Position numbers and translations under genes: made by a program. A stretch of DNA of 64,000 bases, from assembly GCF_010104355.1 (NCBI RefSeq), contig NZ_CP044972.1, positions 310,001 through 374,000 on the forward strand. The letters run 5' to 3'. A model generated the notes under the pieces. It was given only the letters and a program-made list of their open reading frames with translations, was not told the origin of the DNA and made no database searches. Shown here piece after piece: positions 51,859 through 61,065 of the stretch (position 1 is its first letter; the number at the start of each line of letters is the position of its first letter). This DNA is from Hydrogenophaga sp. PBL-H3 (GTDB lineage Bacteria; Pseudomonadota; Gammaproteobacteria; Burkholderiales; Burkholderiaceae_C).

Positions 51859-54276
51859 TCAGCGCACCTTGCCCAGTGCGCGCAGCACCTTTTGCGGCGT
51901 GATGGGTTGCGAGAACACATGCGCATCGAACGGCGCGATCGCGTCGTTGATGGCGTTCATCACCGCCGCGGGAGCGCCCGCCGTGCCGGCCTCGCCCGCA
52001 CCCTTGGCGCCCAACTTCGATGTGGCGGTGGGCGTCTGGATGTGTGCCACTTCGATGTCGGGCATCTCGGCCGACATGGGCACGAGGTAGTCGGCCATGC
52101 TGGCGTTGATCATCAGACCGCTGTCATCAAAGAGGCACTCTTCCAGCAGCGCGCCGCCGATGCCCTGCACGATGGCGCCGCGCATCTGCTCATCCACCAG
52201 CATGGGGTTGAGCACGCGGCCGCAGTCTTCCACCGCCCAGTGCTTGAGCAGCTTCACGAAACCGGTGTCGGGATCCACCTCCACGTAAGACGCCTGCACG
52301 CCGTTGGTGAAGATGAACGGGAAGTCGCGCTGCGCGTAGTGCCGCGTGACCATTAGCTCGGGTGTGAACTCGGCGGGGAGCGTGTCGGAGCGGAAATAGG
52401 CGATGCGCCCCAGCTCGGCCAACGGCAACAGCTCTTCGCCGGTGATGGTGTCCACGATGCGGTCGCGGCGCACCGCCAGCGTGGCGCCGTCGTGCTTGAG
52501 GATGATGGCCGCCACCTTCACGATGTTCTCGCGCAGCGCCTGGCCGGCGAGCAACACAGCTTCACCGCCAATGCCCGCGCCGCGCGAGGCCCAGGTGCCA
52601 CCGCCATACGGCGTGGCGTCGGTGTCGCCGGTGACCACGCGCACCTTGCTGATGTCCACGCCCACCGCGTCGGCCGCGATCTGCTGGTAGATGCCTTCGG
52701 TGCCCTGGCCCTGCTCGCCCACACCGATGAGCACGGTGATGTGGCCTTCGGGGTCCAGCCGCACGGTGGCGCCGTCCTGCGAGGCGATGCGCGCACCGCC
52801 CACGCCGTAGAACGCGGCACTCGGGTTGGTGAGCTCGATCACGGTGGCAAAGCCGATGCCGCGATGGATGCCCTGCTTTCTCAGTGCGGCCTGCTCGGCG
52901 CGCAGCGCGTCGTAGTCCATCAGCTCGCGCAGCTTTTTCAGGCTCGCCTCGTGCGAGAGGATTTCCAGCTTGATGCCCGAGATGCCGGCCGTGGGGTAGG
53001 CGTCGTCAGGGATCACGTTGAGTTCGCGGATGCGCAGCGGGTCCATGCCGATCTTCTGCGCGGCCAGGTCCACCAGCGCTTCGGTCACGGCGCAGGCAAT
53101 CGGGTGGCCCACGCCGCGGTACTGGCAGGTGGGCGTCTTGTTCTGGAACACCACGTTGAGCTTGGCGCGGTAGTGCTTGTGTTTGTAGGGCCCCCCCACG
53201 AGGTTGACCACCTGGTTGCCTTCGATGGCGCTGGTGCGCGGGAACATGGAGTACGGGCCAATGCCGGTGAGGTCATCCATGTCGAAGCCGAGGATCTCGC
53301 CGTCGCGGTTGACCGCGATGCGCGCCTTGATGGCGTGGTGCCGCGCGTGGATGTCGCTGGTGAAGCTCTCCAGCCGGTCGGCCACGAACTTCACCGGGCG
53401 GCCCAGCAGGATGGACAGCGCCACGGTGGCGAAGTCGTCGGGGTACGCGTGCACCTTGATGCCGAAGGAGCCGCCCACGTCTTTGCAGACCACGCGGATG
53501 GCGCTAGCTGGCAGATCGAACTGGCGACCATAGAGGTCCTGCATCATGTGCGGCGCCTGGCACGAGTGGTAGACCGTGAGGCGTCGGTCGGCCGGGCTCC
53601 AGTGCGCGATCTGCGCGCGCGGCTCCAGCGTCACGCCGGTGTGGCGACCAAACTCGAACTCGATGTCGGCCACCACGTCGGCGTTGGCAAAGGTCTCGTC
53701 GACCTGACCCACATCCAGCGTGCGGGTGAAGCACAGGTTGTCGCCCAGCTCGGGGTGGATCAGCGGCGTGGCTGGGTCCAGCGCGGTGAGCATGTCGGTG
53801 GCGGCGGGCAGTTCTTCCCACTCCACCTCGATGTAGGCCAGCGCGTCTTCGGCCTGGGCGCGGCTCTCGGCCACCACGGCCACCACCGGCTCACCTTGCC
53901 AGCAGGCACGGTCCAGCGCCAGCGCGTACTGCGGTGCTGATTTCATGCCCGCCAGGTGGCCCAGCGTGGCCACCCAGGGTTTGCAGACCTTGGCGAGGTC
54001 CTGCCCGTCGGCCACCAGCAGCACGCCGGGCATGGCGCGGGCAAATTCGGCGTTCACGGACTTGATGCGCATGTGCGCCACCGGGCTGCGCCAGTACACC
54101 ACGTGGGCCATGCGCGGCAGCTCGATGTCGTCCACGTACTGACCCAGCCCTTGGGTGAGCCGCTCGATGCCGCCGCGCGGCACCGACGCGCCGATGTAGC
54201 GCTGGTCGTCGTTGACCGGGGTCAGCGGGCGGCTGTGGTCGACGCCGGGCTCCAGGTTGACGGTGTCGCGTCTCAT
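51859..54276 (-). CDS. Xanthine dehydrogenase/CODH family molybdenum hydroxylase, large subunit
   Basis: 805 residues from ATG 54276. Molybdopterin-binding subunit: RYIGASVPRGGIERLTQGLGQYVDDIELP at the N-terminus is spread over residues 21-49; Moco contacts GGSFGIKVHAYP, the substrate loop CQYRGVGHPIA, and the catalytic Glu in KGAGEAGTAGAP near 760. The loop lacks the Cys of true aerobic CO dehydrogenase (AYxCSFR), so CO is not the expected substrate; a hydroxylase of an aromatic or N-heterocyclic acid is likelier. Starts within the stop of the iron-sulfur subunit gene (ATGA). Confidence 0.88.
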   Translation of the reverse strand: MRRDTVNLEPGVDHSRPLTPVNDDQRYIGASVPRGGIERLTQGLGQYVDDIELPRMAHVVYWRSPVAHMRIKSVNAEFARAMPGVLLVADGQDLAKVCKPWVATLGHLAGMKSAPQYALALDRACWQGEPVVAVVAESRAQAEDALAYIEVEWEELPAATDMLTALDPATPLIHPELGDNLCFTRTLDVGQVDETFANADVVADIEFEFGRHTGVTLEPRAQIAHWSPADRRLTVYHSCQAPHMMQDLYGRQFDLPASAIRVVCKDVGGSFGIKVHAYPDDFATVALSILLGRPVKFVADRLESFTSDIHARHHAIKARIAVNRDGEILGFDMDDLTGIGPYSMFPRTSAIEGNQVVNLVGGPYKHKHYRAKLNVVFQNKTPTCQYRGVGHPIACAVTEALVDLAAQKIGMDPLRIRELNVIPDDAYPTAGISGIKLEILSHEASLKKLRELMDYDALRAEQAALRKQGIHRGIGFATVIELTNPSAAFYGVGGARIASQDGATVRLDPEGHITVLIGVGEQGQGTEGIYQQIAADAVGVDISKVRVVTGDTDATPYGGGTWASRGAGIGGEAVLLAGQALRENIVKVAAIILKHDGATLAVRRDRIVDTITGEELLPLAELGRIAYFRSDTLPAEFTPELMVTRHYAQRDFPFIFTNGVQASYVEVDPDTGFVKLLKHWAVEDCGRVLNPMLVDEQMRGAIVQGIGGALLEECLFDDSGLMINASMADYLVPMSAEMPDIEVAHIQTPTATSKLGAKGAGEAGTAGAPAAVMNAINDAIAPFDAHVFSQPITPQKVLRALGKVR

Positions 54277-54758
54277 GCGGTGGCCTCCTTGCGTTGTTGC
54301 AGCACGTCGCAGATCGCGTCGACGATGGCGTGGTAGCCGGTGCAGCGGCAGTAGTTGCCCGAGATCCACTCGCGCACCTCGGCGCGGTTGGCGTGGGGCA
54401 TCTGCTCCACCAGCTCCTTGGCCGCCATCAACATGCCCGAGGTGCAGAAGCCGCACTGCAGCGCGTTGCGTCGCACAAAGGCCTCTTGCAGATCTCGGAT
54501 CACGCCGGACTCACTCACGCCTTCGATGGTCTGCACTGTGCCGCCGTTGGCCTGCACGGCCAGGGTGAGGCAGCCGCGCACGATCTGGCCGTTGAGCTCC
54601 ACCGTACAGGCGCCGCACACGCCGTGCTCACAGCCGAGGTGGCTGCCCTTGAGGCCGAGGTCTTCGCGCAAGAAGTCCACCAGGTGGGTGCGCGGTTGCA
54701 CGCTGCACTGGTGCGGCTTGCCGTTGACGGTGACTTTGATCGGGTACAGGTCTGCCAT
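54273..54758 (-). CDS. Molybdenum hydroxylase [2Fe-2S] subunit
   Basis: 161 residues. Plant-type cluster ligands CEHGVCGACTV near 43-53 with a further Cys in VRGCLTL, then the helical domain's second cluster CGFCTSGM near 102 and YCRCTGY near 137. Passes electrons from the Mo centre to the FAD subunit. Overlaps the large-subunit gene by 4 bases. Confidence 0.94.
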   Translation of the reverse strand: MADLYPIKVTVNGKPHQCSVQPRTHLVDFLREDLGLKGSHLGCEHGVCGACTVELNGQIVRGCLTLAVQANGGTVQTIEGVSESGVIRDLQEAFVRRNALQCGFCTSGMLMAAKELVEQMPHANRAEVREWISGNYCRCTGYHAIVDAICDVLQQRKEATA

Positions 54759-54775
54759 GGGGGTTCCTTGGGGGC

Positions 54776-55639
54776 TCAGGCGCTGGAAGTGGCCGGGGAG
54801 GGCAGCATGCGTTGCAGCAGCACGCCGGCGAGATGCCGTTTGGTGTCGGGGGTGTTGGTCAGGTCGGGCAGCGGGTCGATTTCGCTGCGCAGACTGGCCA
54901 CGGCCTGGTCCACAGTGGCCGCGTCGACGGCGCGGCCTTCCAGCAGCGCTTCGGTCTTCCGGGCACGCACCGGCGTGGCGTCTGCACCCAGCAGCACGAT
55001 GCGCAGGTCGTGCAATGCCGAGCCTTCGCGCCGTGCGGTGGCGGCCAGGCCCACGATGGCGTAGTCACCGTGACGGCGTGCCAGTTCGCTGAAGCCGAAC
55101 CAGTGCTCGGCGCCAGCCAGTGGAATCTCGCAGGCGACCAGCAGTTCGTCGGGCTGCAGCGCGGTGCTGTAGAGGCCCGTGAAGAAGTCGTCGGCAGCGA
55201 TGCGGCGTTCGCCTTTCGGTCCGCGCGCCACCACAGTGCCACCCAGCGCCAGCAGGCAGGTAGGCCACTCGGCGGCGGGGTCGGCGTAGGCGATGGAGCC
55301 GCCAAAGGTGCCGCTGTTGCGGATGGCGCGGTGCGCGATGTGGGGCGCGGCCGCCTTGAGCAGCGGTGCGTGGCGCGCCACCAGCGGACTGAGCTCGATG
55401 TCGGTGTGGGTGACCAGCGCGCCGATGCGCAGCACCTTGCCCTGCACGCTGATGCCGCGCAGTGATTCGATGCCAGTGATGTCGATCACCAGTTGCGGCT
55501 CGGACAGGCGCATGTTCAGGGTGGCCATGAGGGTCTGGCCACCGGCCAGCAGGCGGGCGTCGTCGCCGTGCTCCTGCAGCAGCGCGATCACCTGGTCGAT
55601 GGAAGCGGGTTTGACGTAGTCGAAGGCAGCGGCTTTCAT
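54776..55639 (-). CDS. Molybdenum hydroxylase FAD-binding subunit
   Basis: 287 residues. FAD motifs LLAGGQTLMATLNMRL near 33-48 and the second FAD-binding stretch IRNSGTFGGSIAYADPAAEWP near 106-126, then a CO-dehydrogenase-flavoprotein-type C-terminal domain. Delivers electrons to the acceptor (quinone or NAD). 17 bases upstream of the iron-sulfur subunit gene. Confidence 0.93.
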   Translation of the reverse strand: MKAAAFDYVKPASIDQVIALLQEHGDDARLLAGGQTLMATLNMRLSEPQLVIDITGIESLRGISVQGKVLRIGALVTHTDIELSPLVARHAPLLKAAAPHIAHRAIRNSGTFGGSIAYADPAAEWPTCLLALGGTVVARGPKGERRIAADDFFTGLYSTALQPDELLVACEIPLAGAEHWFGFSELARRHGDYAIVGLAATARREGSALHDLRIVLLGADATPVRARKTEALLEGRAVDAATVDQAVASLRSEIDPLPDLTNTPDTKRHLAGVLLQRMLPSPATSSA

Positions 55640-55649
55640 GGAGCGGTCC

Positions 55650-56291
55650 TCAAGAAGTCAACAGGGAGGCGATCCACACGCCGAAGCCGGTGGAGAGGGA
55701 GCCGAGCACGAACCACAACACGCGAACCCCTTCGCCGCTGACGACGGGCTGGGGCGCATGAACGGTGCGCGGCACGAAGGGGGAGGGCGCTGCGGCGGTG
55801 GCAGCGGGTGCGGTCTCTGCAGGCGTTGTTTCAACGGCCTCCACCACCGGCACACCCACCATCTGTTCATTGAACGCGGTGAAGAACTGGTCGGCCATCT
55901 GCTTGGAGGCGGCGTCGATCATGCGGCCGCCCACCTGGCCGAGCTTGCCGCCGATGGCGGCTTGTGCGGTGTAGCGCAAACGCGTGCCACCGGCCTCGTC
56001 GGTGAGTTCCACATTCGATTGGCCCTTGGCCATGCCGGCCGCGCCGCCCGAGCCCTGAAAGCGCAGCACGCAGCCCTCGTTGTGGCGGATGTCTTCCATG
56101 CGCACATGGCCCACGAAGCGGGCACGCACCGGGCCGATCTTCACGGCCACGCGGGCGGTGCGTTCGGTCGGGCTGGTGGCTTCCATGGCTTCGCAGCCGG
56201 GGATGCAGCGCGTCAGGATCTCGGGATCGTTGAGCCCGGCCCAGACCTTCTCGCGCGGTGCGCCGATCAGGATGTCTCCAGTCAATTCCAT
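55650..56291 (-). CDS. CoxG-type SRPBCC protein (CO dehydrogenase subunit G family)
   Basis: 213 residues. Residues 1-145 are the CoxG/SRPBCC domain (GAPREKVWAGLNDPEILTRCIPGCE near 9-33, split here by function: lipid- or ligand-pocket). A Pro/Ala-rich linker follows, then one C-terminal membrane helix (VLWFVLGSLSTGFGVWIASLL, last 23 residues). CoxG anchors the dehydrogenase to the inner membrane so it can feed the respiratory chain. First gene of the operon CoxG - FAD - FeS - Mo; divergent from the TetR gene. Confidence 0.88.
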   Translation of the reverse strand: MELTGDILIGAPREKVWAGLNDPEILTRCIPGCEAMEATSPTERTARVAVKIGPVRARFVGHVRMEDIRHNEGCVLRFQGSGGAAGMAKGQSNVELTDEAGGTRLRYTAQAAIGGKLGQVGGRMIDAASKQMADQFFTAFNEQMVGVPVVEAVETTPAETAPAATAAAPSPFVPRTVHAPQPVVSGEGVRVLWFVLGSLSTGFGVWIASLLTS

Positions 56292-56328
56292 GCCTTGAAT
56301 CCTCGGGTTTTCACGGGTGTTTTTGTTT

Positions 56329-56369
56329 ACCAGTCGGTTAACAATGGTACGAATCATTGACCGATCGGT
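56329..56369. promoter_or_regulatory. Double TetR-type operator between coxG-like gene and tetR
   Basis: ACCAGTCGGT (56329-56338) and the perfect palindrome ACCGATCGGT (56360-56369) have centres 31 bases apart, three helical turns. Flanks extend the symmetry: TTTACC...GGTTAA and TTGACC...GGTAAA. Site 2 lies after the first possible ATG of the TetR gene, which suggests a later start. Two dimers on the same face is the usual mode of TetR proteins at divergent promoters. Confidence 0.6.
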
Positions 56370-57105
56370 AAATAGCGTGCGCATCCAGACAAACCCTGAC
56401 AAGGCCCAGGAGGCCAGAAAACAGGCCGCCGAAGTCCCGGCACGTCGGCGCATGGGTGTGGCCGAGCGAGAGCGCCAGATCCTGGACGGCGCGATCCAGT
56501 TCTTCTCGGTGCATGGCTTCAATGGCCAGCTGCGCGACCTGGCCAAGAGCATCGGCGTGACACACGCCCTGCTCTATCACTACTTCCCCACCAAGCAGGC
56601 GTTGGTGGACCGCGTTTACCTTGAGGTGTTTGAAGGTCGCTGGCGCGCCGAGTGGGATGCGTTGCTCGACAACCCCGACACGCCGGTGGAAGACAAGCTC
56701 ACCGCTTTCTATTGGGAATACGTGACGATCACGCTTTCGCAGGAGTTCGTGCGCATCCTGGTGTTTTCTGGCCTGACCGACCACACCATCACCGACCGCT
56801 TCTTTGCCATGCTGCGCGCGCGCCTGTTTCCGCGCCTGATCCGCGAGACGCGCCGCTTCCGCGGCGTGGTCAGCCGTGCCAAGCCCAGCGAGCGAGAGAT
56901 GGAACTGCTCATGGGCCTGCACGGCGGCTTCTTCTACATCACCATGCGCCGCTGGATTTACGCGCAAGACGTGTACAGCGAAAGCGCCCACGAGGGCTAC
57001 GACGAAGAGCTGGTGCGCGACCGCGTGCGCGCCTACCTGAACGCCAGCCGCGACCTGTTTGCCGACCACGCCAGGAGCACACGCAAGCAGCCAGTCCAAC
57101 GCTGA
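56344..57105 (+). CDS. TetR family transcriptional regulator
   Basis: 253 residues from ATG 56344. Helix-turn-helix in ILDGAIQFFSVHGFNGQLRD / IGVTHALLYHYFPTKQALVD near residues 47-87, then a helical ligand domain. The residues before the domain (1-40) are polar and not family-like, and operator-like DNA lies under them, so GTG 56377 is a credible true start. It is divergent from the molybdenum hydroxylase operon and upstream of the TRAP transporter genes, and probably controls both. Ligand unknown. Confidence 0.83.
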   Translation: MVRIIDRSVNSVRIQTNPDKAQEARKQAAEVPARRRMGVAERERQILDGAIQFFSVHGFNGQLRDLAKSIGVTHALLYHYFPTKQALVDRVYLEVFEGRWRAEWDALLDNPDTPVEDKLTAFYWEYVTITLSQEFVRILVFSGLTDHTITDRFFAMLRARLFPRLIRETRRFRGVVSRAKPSEREMELLMGLHGGFFYITMRRWIYAQDVYSESAHEGYDEELVRDRVRAYLNASRDLFADHARSTRKQPVQR

Positions 57106-57194
57106 CCCACCCCTTTGATGAAGCCGGTGCGGGGGCGCCGGCATCCCGCCAACCCGGCTGAACCCTCAGCCATGACACCCACCGAGGAGACAAC

Positions 57195-58265
57195 ATGAAG
57201 CTCAAGAAAATCGCCATCGCGACCCTGGTCGCCATGGGCGCCACGCTGGCTGCCGGTTCCGCCATGGCGCAGCAACGCGTCACGGTCAACATCGGCTCCA
57301 GCCACCCCACCACCAATATCTGGGCCTTCGCGATGAAGGAAGTGTTCCAGCCCGAGGTGGATCGCATCCTGAAGGAAGGCGGCGCGAAATACGAGGTGCG
57401 CTGGCGCGAGAACTACGGCGGCACGCTCTACAAGTTCACCGACACCCGCGCCGCCGTGCGCGACGGCATCGTGGACGTGGGCATGGTCGGCACGGTGTGG
57501 GAAAACTCCGCCATGCCGCTGCAGAACGTGACCTACTTCACCCCGTTCGCCACCACCAACCACGAACAGCTGATCGAGATATTCGACAAGCTCAACGCCA
57601 CCGTGCCTGCCCTGCGCGACAGCTGGGCCGCACAGAACATGGTGCCGCTGTCGTCGCTGATCACCGACAGCTACGACATCTACGCCACCTTCCCGGTGAA
57701 GGACATGAGCAGCCTGAAGAACAAGCGCATCAACGCCCCCGGCACCTCGGCCAACTGGCTGCGCGAGACCGGCGCCACCCCGGTGGACGGCGCGCTGACC
57801 ACCTACTACACCAACATCCAGACCGGCGTGACCGATGGCGCTCTCTCGTTTGCCAGCGGCATCGGCCCAGCCCGCGTGTACGAGGTGGCCAAGAACCTCA
57901 CCCGCATCGACATCGGTGCCATGTACTTCGGCAGCGTGGCGGTGAACAAGAAGGTGTTCGACGGCATGCCCAAGGAAGTGCAGGACGCGATGCTCAAGGC
58001 CGGCAAGGCCACGTCGATCGCCCATGGCAAGCACGTCACCAAGACCGCCAACGCTGCGCTGGACACCATGAAGGCCGCCGGCCTGCAGATCACCGATTTG
58101 CCGCAAGCCGAGAAGACCAAGTGGGTCAATGGCCTGCCCAACATCGTGGCCCCCTGGCTGCAAGGCACGGGTGATGCAGGCAAGCAGGTGCTCAAGGCTT
58201 ACTTCGACGAACTGCGCGCCCGTGGCGTGAAGCCCCTGCGCGACTGGGACCTCCAGAACCGTTGA
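57195..58265 (+). CDS. TRAP transporter solute-binding protein (DctP family)
   Basis: 356 residues. Signal peptide 1-26 (ATLVAMGATLAAGSAMA, cut before QQRV). Mature DctP fold with DVGMVGTVWENSAMPLQN near 96 and the carboxylate-binding Arg region KNKRINAPGTSANWLRETG near 175-193. Binds an organic acid in the periplasm for import driven by a Na+ gradient. GAGGAGA precedes the ATG. First gene of a TRAP trio. Confidence 0.92.
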   Translation: MKLKKIAIATLVAMGATLAAGSAMAQQRVTVNIGSSHPTTNIWAFAMKEVFQPEVDRILKEGGAKYEVRWRENYGGTLYKFTDTRAAVRDGIVDVGMVGTVWENSAMPLQNVTYFTPFATTNHEQLIEIFDKLNATVPALRDSWAAQNMVPLSSLITDSYDIYATFPVKDMSSLKNKRINAPGTSANWLRETGATPVDGALTTYYTNIQTGVTDGALSFASGIGPARVYEVAKNLTRIDIGAMYFGSVAVNKKVFDGMPKEVQDAMLKAGKATSIAHGKHVTKTANAALDTMKAAGLQITDLPQAEKTKWVNGLPNIVAPWLQGTGDAGKQVLKAYFDELRARGVKPLRDWDLQNR

Positions 58266-58345
58266 TCGGCCCCGGGCCATCTCGTGCACCCGGCCGCGCC
58301 CAGCGTGGTCGGGGTGTTCTTTCCCTCCGCTTTCACAGGTGACCT

Positions 58346-58903
58346 GTGCACAACGAACCCGACTTCGCCAGCGAGACCCCCGCGGTCGCCGGCCTCACCA
58401 ACCCCCTGCAGGGCGTGGCCAACGTGCTGGCCGCCGTGGGCACGGTGTGGATCTTCCTCATGATGCTGCTGATCGTGGCCGACGTGCTGGGACGCAACTT
58501 CTTCGATGCACCCATCACCGGCGTGGCCGAGTTCGCCGCGCGCTCGGTGGCCTCCATCGTCTTCCTGCAGTTGGCCGCCGCCGTTTGCTCCGGCCGCATG
58601 ACGCGCAGCGACTTCCTGCTGCAGATCATCGGCAGGCGTTCACCGGGCACGGTGAAAGCGCTGGAGGTGATCAACGTCGTCGTGGGCGCGCTGCTCTTCT
58701 TTGCGCTGGCCGCCATCTCCTGGCCCGAGCTCACCGAGGCCATGAAGATTCACGAGTATTTCGGCGTGCAGGGCGTCTTCACCGTTGTCACCTGGCCGTT
58801 TCGCGCGCTCATCGTGCTGGGCTCTGTGGCCGCCGCCCTGTCTTACCTCGCGTGCATCCCCTCGCTGCTGCGCCAGCCACCGTCCACCGGAGCACACGCA
58901 TGA
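58346..58903 (+). CDS. TRAP transporter small permease (DctQ family)
   Basis: 185 residues from GTG 58346, with four membrane helices (about 25-47, 62-82, 103-123, 142-165) and the family motif DVLGRNFFDAPITGVAEF near 45-62. Couples the large permease to the binding protein. AGGTGACCTG upstream supports the GTG. Overlaps the next gene by 4 bases. Confidence 0.9.
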   Translation: MHNEPDFASETPAVAGLTNPLQGVANVLAAVGTVWIFLMMLLIVADVLGRNFFDAPITGVAEFAARSVASIVFLQLAAAVCSGRMTRSDFLLQIIGRRSPGTVKALEVINVVVGALLFFALAAISWPELTEAMKIHEYFGVQGVFTVVTWPFRALIVLGSVAAALSYLACIPSLLRQPPSTGAHA

Positions 58904-60228
58904 GCGAACTCGCTCTGGGCGGGCTCCTGATCGGAGCCCTGGTCTTTCTCGTGCTGATCGGCCTGCACATCGCCGTGGCCCTCACCGCCGTCGGTTTTGC
59001 CGGCATCTGGCTCATCCGTGAAGACGTGGACATGGCCATGCGGCTGATGTACCTCTCGGCCTACAACGGTGTGGCCGACTACATCTTTGCCACCATCCCG
59101 CTCTTTGTGTTGATGGGCTTGCTGGTCTCGATATCGAACGTGGGCAAGGACACCTTCGACGTGGCCGAAACCCTGTTGCGGCGCCTGCGCGGCGGACTGG
59201 GCGTGGCCACCGTGGCGGCCAACACCGTGTTTGCCGCCGTCACCGGCGTGTCCATCGCCTCGGCGGCGGTGTTCACCCGTGTGGCCGTGCCCGAAATGGT
59301 TCACCACGGCTACCGCACCAGCTTCGCCGCCGGCACCGTGGCTGGCAGTTCGGTTCTGGGGATGATGATCCCGCCCAGCCTGCTGCTCATCATCTACGGC
59401 GTGCTGGCCGAGCAGTCCATCGGCACCCTGTTCATCGCCGGCATCATCCCCGGCTTCGTGATGGCGGCAGCCTTCGCCATCATGATCATTCTCATGGCCA
59501 AGTTCACGCCCGGCCTGGTGTTCGATCTCAAGCGCCAGGCCGAAATGGCCGCCGAGCGCAGCACCGCGCGCCTGCTCACCACCTCCGAGATGCTGGGCAA
59601 GCTGCTCCCCATCGCTGCGCTGGTGGCGCTGGTGCTGGGCGGGCTGTACTCCGGTTTCTTCACGCCCACCGAAGCTGGCGGCGTGGGTGCCTTCGGTGCC
59701 TTCGTCATCGCCATCCTGCGGCGCAAGCTGGGCGGCGGCAACCTGTGGCGCGTGCTCACCGAAACCGGGGCGGTGTCGGTCGGCATCCTGATCCTGCTGG
59801 TGGCCGCGGGCTTCTACAGCCGCATGTTGTCGGTGGCTGGCGTGCCCGTGGCGATCAGCGACGTGGTGCAGGCCGCAGGGCTGGGTCCTTATGGCTTTCT
59901 GGCGCTGTACGTGCTGATCCTGCTGCTGCTGGGCATGATCCTGGACTCCAGTTCCATCTTGCTGATCATGACGCCGGTGGCCGTGCCGATCGCGGCCGGG
60001 CTGGACTTCAACCTGATCCACTTCGGCATCATCACCGTCATCGCGGTGGAGATCGGCCTGCTCACCCCGCCGTTCGGCATCTCCGTGTTCACGGTCAAGT
60101 CCACCCTGAACGACCCCAAGGTGTCGGTGGAAAGCATCTTTGCAGGCTCGCTCCCCTATGTGGGTGTGATGCTGGTCGTCCTGCTGCTGATTGCCATCTT
60201 CCCGGTCATGGCGCTGGCCCTGACCTGA
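58900..60228 (+). CDS. TRAP transporter large permease (DctM family)
   Basis: 442 residues with about 12 membrane helices and the signatures IPLFVLMGLLVSIS near 66, AGTVAGSSVLGMMIPPSLLLIIYG near 145 (two stretches) and the C-terminal ITVIAVEIGLLTPPFGIS near 379. The Na+/substrate-carrying subunit. Start by ATGA overlap with the small permease. The convergent HxlR gene begins 24 bases downstream of the stop. Confidence 0.93.
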   Translation: MSELALGGLLIGALVFLVLIGLHIAVALTAVGFAGIWLIREDVDMAMRLMYLSAYNGVADYIFATIPLFVLMGLLVSISNVGKDTFDVAETLLRRLRGGLGVATVAANTVFAAVTGVSIASAAVFTRVAVPEMVHHGYRTSFAAGTVAGSSVLGMMIPPSLLLIIYGVLAEQSIGTLFIAGIIPGFVMAAAFAIMIILMAKFTPGLVFDLKRQAEMAAERSTARLLTTSEMLGKLLPIAALVALVLGGLYSGFFTPTEAGGVGAFGAFVIAILRRKLGGGNLWRVLTETGAVSVGILILLVAAGFYSRMLSVAGVPVAISDVVQAAGLGPYGFLALYVLILLLLGMILDSSSILLIMTPVAVPIAAGLDFNLIHFGIITVIAVEIGLLTPPFGISVFTVKSTLNDPKVSVESIFAGSLPYVGVMLVVLLLIAIFPVMALALT

Positions 60229-60252
60229 GGCGACCACGCGCGTGGCGCAGGC

Positions 60253-60936
60253 TCAGCGCTGCGCCATGCGCGTGGGCGCAAACACGCTGCGCCCCAGCCA
60301 GCGCCAGAGCCGCTGGCCATTGCGCCCCGCGCCCTGCACCGTCAGGTCGCCCGACTGAATTTCCCGCTCCGGGGCGCTGTCGCCGGTCCAGATTTCGGTG
60401 AGCGCGCGCACCGTCGAGTCGACCTGCACGCTGACGTCGTGGCCCGGATCGTCGCGGCACAGGTCGGCCACGTGGTCTTCCACCACCAGCCACCATTGCC
60501 GCTCGGTCGCCGGGCCATCGCTGAACCGGAAATGGACCACCGTGCGTTCGGCGTCGGGGAACTCCTCCATGCGCGCGAAGCGGCGGATGTCCCACATCAG
60601 GAAACCGGCGTCGAGCTGCTCGGGCCGCAGCCGGCTGCCGATCCAGCGTGCCCCCCAGTGGCCCAGGCCCACCACGATCGGCCGCAGCTCCTCGCCCGCA
60701 GGCGTGAGGTGGTATTCCCAGTTCTTCTCGACGCGGCGCCGCTCGACGACACCGATCTCTTCGAGCTTGCGCAGGCGCTGCGTGAGCAGCGTGGCCGACA
60801 TGCGCGGCACGCCACGGTGGATGTCGTTGAAGCGGTGGCTGCCGCACAGCAGCTCGCGCACCACCAGCGGCGTCCACAGTTCGCCCAGCACCTCGGCGCC
60901 CCGGGCCACGGTACAGAACTGCATGTAGTCGATCAT
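60253..60936 (-). CDS. HxlR family transcriptional regulator
   Basis: 227 residues. The HxlR winged helix occupies residues about 5-100 (CTVARGAEVLGELWTPLVVRELL, RFNDIHRGVPRMSATLLTQRL, GVVERRRVEKNWEYHLT), with a single Cys near 8. The extra 125-residue C-terminal part (VVHFRFSDGPATERQWWLVVE) resembles an SCP2-like small-molecule domain found in long HxlR proteins. Possibly regulates the divergent methyltransferase gene. The ligand is unknown. Confidence 0.85.
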   Translation of the reverse strand: MIDYMQFCTVARGAEVLGELWTPLVVRELLCGSHRFNDIHRGVPRMSATLLTQRLRKLEEIGVVERRRVEKNWEYHLTPAGEELRPIVVGLGHWGARWIGSRLRPEQLDAGFLMWDIRRFARMEEFPDAERTVVHFRFSDGPATERQWWLVVEDHVADLCRDDPGHDVSVQVDSTVRALTEIWTGDSAPEREIQSGDLTVQGAGRNGQRLWRWLGRSVFAPTRMAQR

Positions 60937-61065
60937 GCGGACCAGTCTAGTCGTGTGCTGTCAGAACGCCTACTCCAGATTCTGGACTTGAGCGCGCCCG
61001 GCACCCGGCATACCTTGGAGCCCGACCGTGCATGTCGCACCGGTCGATCCCCAAGGAGCACTGCC

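Noticed and set aside
51859-56291. Aerobic carbon monoxide dehydrogenase (coxMSL)
   Set aside because: The active-site loop lacks the Cys motif of form I CODH, and gene order differs; only the wider hydroxylase family is supported.
60235-60246. CCACGCGCGTGG palindrome between dctM and the HxlR gene as a terminator
   Set aside because: No loop and no T tract on either strand; only a short self-complementary GC run.
60439-61065. N-terminal extension of the methyltransferase over the HxlR gene
   Set aside because: It is antisense to the HxlR gene and low-complexity; AAGGAG directly precedes ATG 61066.
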